Assembly: GCF_012395835.1 (NCBI RefSeq)
Contig: NZ_JAAZSQ010000006.1
Location: 20,596 to 84,595 of the forward strand
DNA from: Arthrobacter mobilis
GTDB taxonomy: Bacteria > Actinomycetota > Actinomycetes > Actinomycetales > Micrococcaceae
Length of the DNA: 64,000 bases
Direction of reading: 5' to 3'
Of this stretch, positions 62,837 through 64,000 are shown piece by piece. How positions within the stretch are numbered: position 1 is the stretch's first letter; every line of letters begins with the position of its first letter. The notes beneath the pieces were generated by a model. That model saw only the letters and a program-made list of their open reading frames with translations, did not search any database and was not told where the DNA came from. The translations under genes were made by a program, and so were the position numbers.

Positions 62837-63645
62837 TGGCAGGTGTATCGAGCGAGTCACTGAAAGCGGCACAGCAGGCGCTGGAAGCCAGGCTTCCCAC
62901 GGCCCCGCTGTCCCTGGCAGAGGAACTCTTTGGAATTCTGGGCCTGCTGGACAGCAATGCCGGCCTGCGCCGCGCCCTGACCGACCCGGCCCGCGAAGGC
63001 AGCGACAAGGCGACGCTGGTGGCCAAGCTGCTCGGCTCCACGGTCTCGGCTGACGCCAAGGCCATCGTCGAGGGCCTGGCTGCCTCGCGCTGGAGCCAGC
63101 CGCGCGACATCGGCGATGCGCTGGAAACCCTCGCGGCGACCGTAGCCATCGGCGTTGCCGAGAGCAAGGGTGTTGACGGACTCGAAGGTCTGGAACGGGA
63201 CCTGTTCGCGTTCATCCGGGTCGTGGAGGCAGACCATGCTCTGCAGCGCGCCCTGGCGGAACCGCAGGCTCCGGTCGAGGCCAAAACGGCACTGGCTCTC
63301 CGGCTTGTACCGAACGCCGGCCCCGAAGCGCAGGTGCTGATCCGCCAGGCTGTGTCCGCCCCGCGCGGGCACAAGCCGGCGGCGCTCGTGCGGCGCTTTG
63401 TGGAACTGGTGGCTATGCGCCAGCAGCGCTGGATCGCCAACGTCAGCGTCACCCGTCCGCTGACCCAGGAACAGATCCGGCGGCTGCAGGCCGGGCTCAA
63501 CGCCTTCTACGGGCGCGAGCTCAGGATCAACATCAACGTTGACCCCTCACTGGTCGGCGGTGTGCGGGTCCAGGTGGGCGACGAGATCGTGGATTCGTCG
63601 GTCGTCACCCGCCTGGCCGAACTCCGCCGGAAGCTGGCGGGCTAG
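62836..63645 (+). CDS. atpH: ATP synthase F1 subunit delta
   Basis: The 269-residue protein has the OSCP/delta layout: an N-terminal helical bundle (LAEELFGILGLLDSNAGLRR, LVAKLLGSTVSADAKAIVEG) and a C-terminal domain (VRRFVELVAMRQQRWIANVS, NINVDPSLVGGVRVQVGDEI, VDSSVVTRLAELRRKLAG). It is longer than the 180-residue proteobacterial form, as usual in Micrococcaceae. Starts one base inside the atpF stop. Confidence 0.95.
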   Translation: MAGVSSESLKAAQQALEARLPTAPLSLAEELFGILGLLDSNAGLRRALTDPAREGSDKATLVAKLLGSTVSADAKAIVEGLAASRWSQPRDIGDALETLAATVAIGVAESKGVDGLEGLERDLFAFIRVVEADHALQRALAEPQAPVEAKTALALRLVPNAGPEAQVLIRQAVSAPRGHKPAALVRRFVELVAMRQQRWIANVSVTRPLTQEQIRRLQAGLNAFYGRELRININVDPSLVGGVRVQVGDEIVDSSVVTRLAELRRKLAG

Positions 63646-63756
63646 TACTCCTCCCGCAAGGGAGGCAGCTGGTGCCGAAAGCCTTACATACAGACTGAAA
63701 CACACACAGGTCACCGCCGGTGCGGTGATCGCAATATAGGAGAGCAGGGACTGCAG

Positions 63757-64000
63757 ATGGCCGAATTGACCATCAACGCCGACGACGTCCGTAATGCGTT
63801 GAACGAGTTCGCGGCGTCCTACGAACCCGGCAGCGCAGAGCGCGTTGAAGTTGGCCGCGTGACCACCGCCAGCGACGGCATTGCCCGTGTCGAGGGTCTT
63901 CCCTCGGCGATGGCAAACGAACTGCTGCGCTTCGAAAACGGCATCCTGGGCCTGGCCCAGAACCTGGACACCCGCGAAATCGGCGTCGTCATCCTCGGTG
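63757..64000 (+). CDS. atpA: ATP synthase F1 subunit alpha (5' part)
   Basis: The first 81 codons are present, cut by the window end: [20 protein letters not shown], then [20 protein letters not shown] and [20 protein letters not shown], the N-terminal beta-barrel of subunit alpha. AGGGA lies nine bases before the ATG. It follows atpH after 111 bases. Confidence 0.96.
   Translation, partial: MAELTINADDVRNALNEFAASYEPGSAERVEVGRVTTASDGIARVEGLPSAMANELLRFENGILGLAQNLDTREIGVVILG

Overview
The window is a 64 kb piece of a high-GC actinobacterial chromosome, most likely Micrococcaceae (an Arthrobacter-like genus). The evidence is a fused actinobacterial-type 2-oxoglutarate decarboxylase (Kgd), a SigR/RsrA redox switch followed by the tiny ribosomal protein bL37, a GuaB1-type enzyme, a SAM-IV riboswitch, a Rho factor with a long Arg/Ala/Glu-rich insertion, and the actinobacterial gene order argS-lysA-hom-thrC-thrB-rho-prfA-prmC-sua5-(wecA)-atp. 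Nearly all of it is core chromosome. The only mobile-element trace is a decayed ISAzo13-type transposase at the left edge.

Layout. 1-1.5 kb: transposase remnant, then a SARP/BTAD regulator preceded by 11-bp tandem repeats. 1.5-6.1 kb: a YbdK-type carboxylate-amine ligase and a manganese module (MntR-type repressor plus three-gene ABC importer). 6.2-9.6 kb: a methyltransferase, a cysteine-desulfurase-like gene under a SAM-IV riboswitch, and hisN. 9.7-14.4 kb: DoxX-like/aroA/rsgA cluster, then sigR-rsrA and bL37. 14.6-23.5 kb: SGNH hydrolase, kgd, guaB1 and two CNNM/CBS membrane proteins. 23.7-27 kb: a second metal ABC importer with a Fur/Zur-type box and a convergent zur-type gene. 27-32.6 kb: metallo-hydrolase, sulfurtransferase, alcohol dehydrogenase, HIT protein, a frameshifted thioredoxin-reductase-like pseudogene, and a His-rich methyltransferase divergent from an XRE-cupin regulator. 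32.7-41.9 kb: hrpA, a pfam04392-type ABC transporter with a perfect CRP/GlxR-type site in its promoter, a DinB-like protein, a small membrane protein, a GlxA-type regulator and tRNA-Arg(CCG). 42-45 kb: a flavin-based electron-transfer cluster (FMN-binding lipoprotein, ApbE, membrane ferredoxin-reductase fusion). 45-60 kb: argS, lysine/threonine biosynthesis, rho, prfA, prmC, a Sua5-type gene and two undecaprenyl-sugar/polysaccharide genes. 60-64 kb: the ATP synthase operon, cut inside atpA.

The genes fall into a few working units: two separately regulated divalent-metal importers (Mn, probably Zn), a thiol-oxidation stress switch with its own SigR-type promoter, aspartate-family amino-acid synthesis, translation termination/tRNA modification, and energy conversion. 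Non-coding signals worth attention are the SAM-IV riboswitch, the SigR autoregulatory promoter, a long perfect palindrome at 40.5 kb with a diverged relative at 7.0 kb, and a 22-bp inverted-repeat element with 8-bp flanking direct repeats between rho and prfA, where M. tuberculosis carries rpmE. Several starts look leaderless (a TAxxxT-like hexamer 5-7 nt before the start codon).
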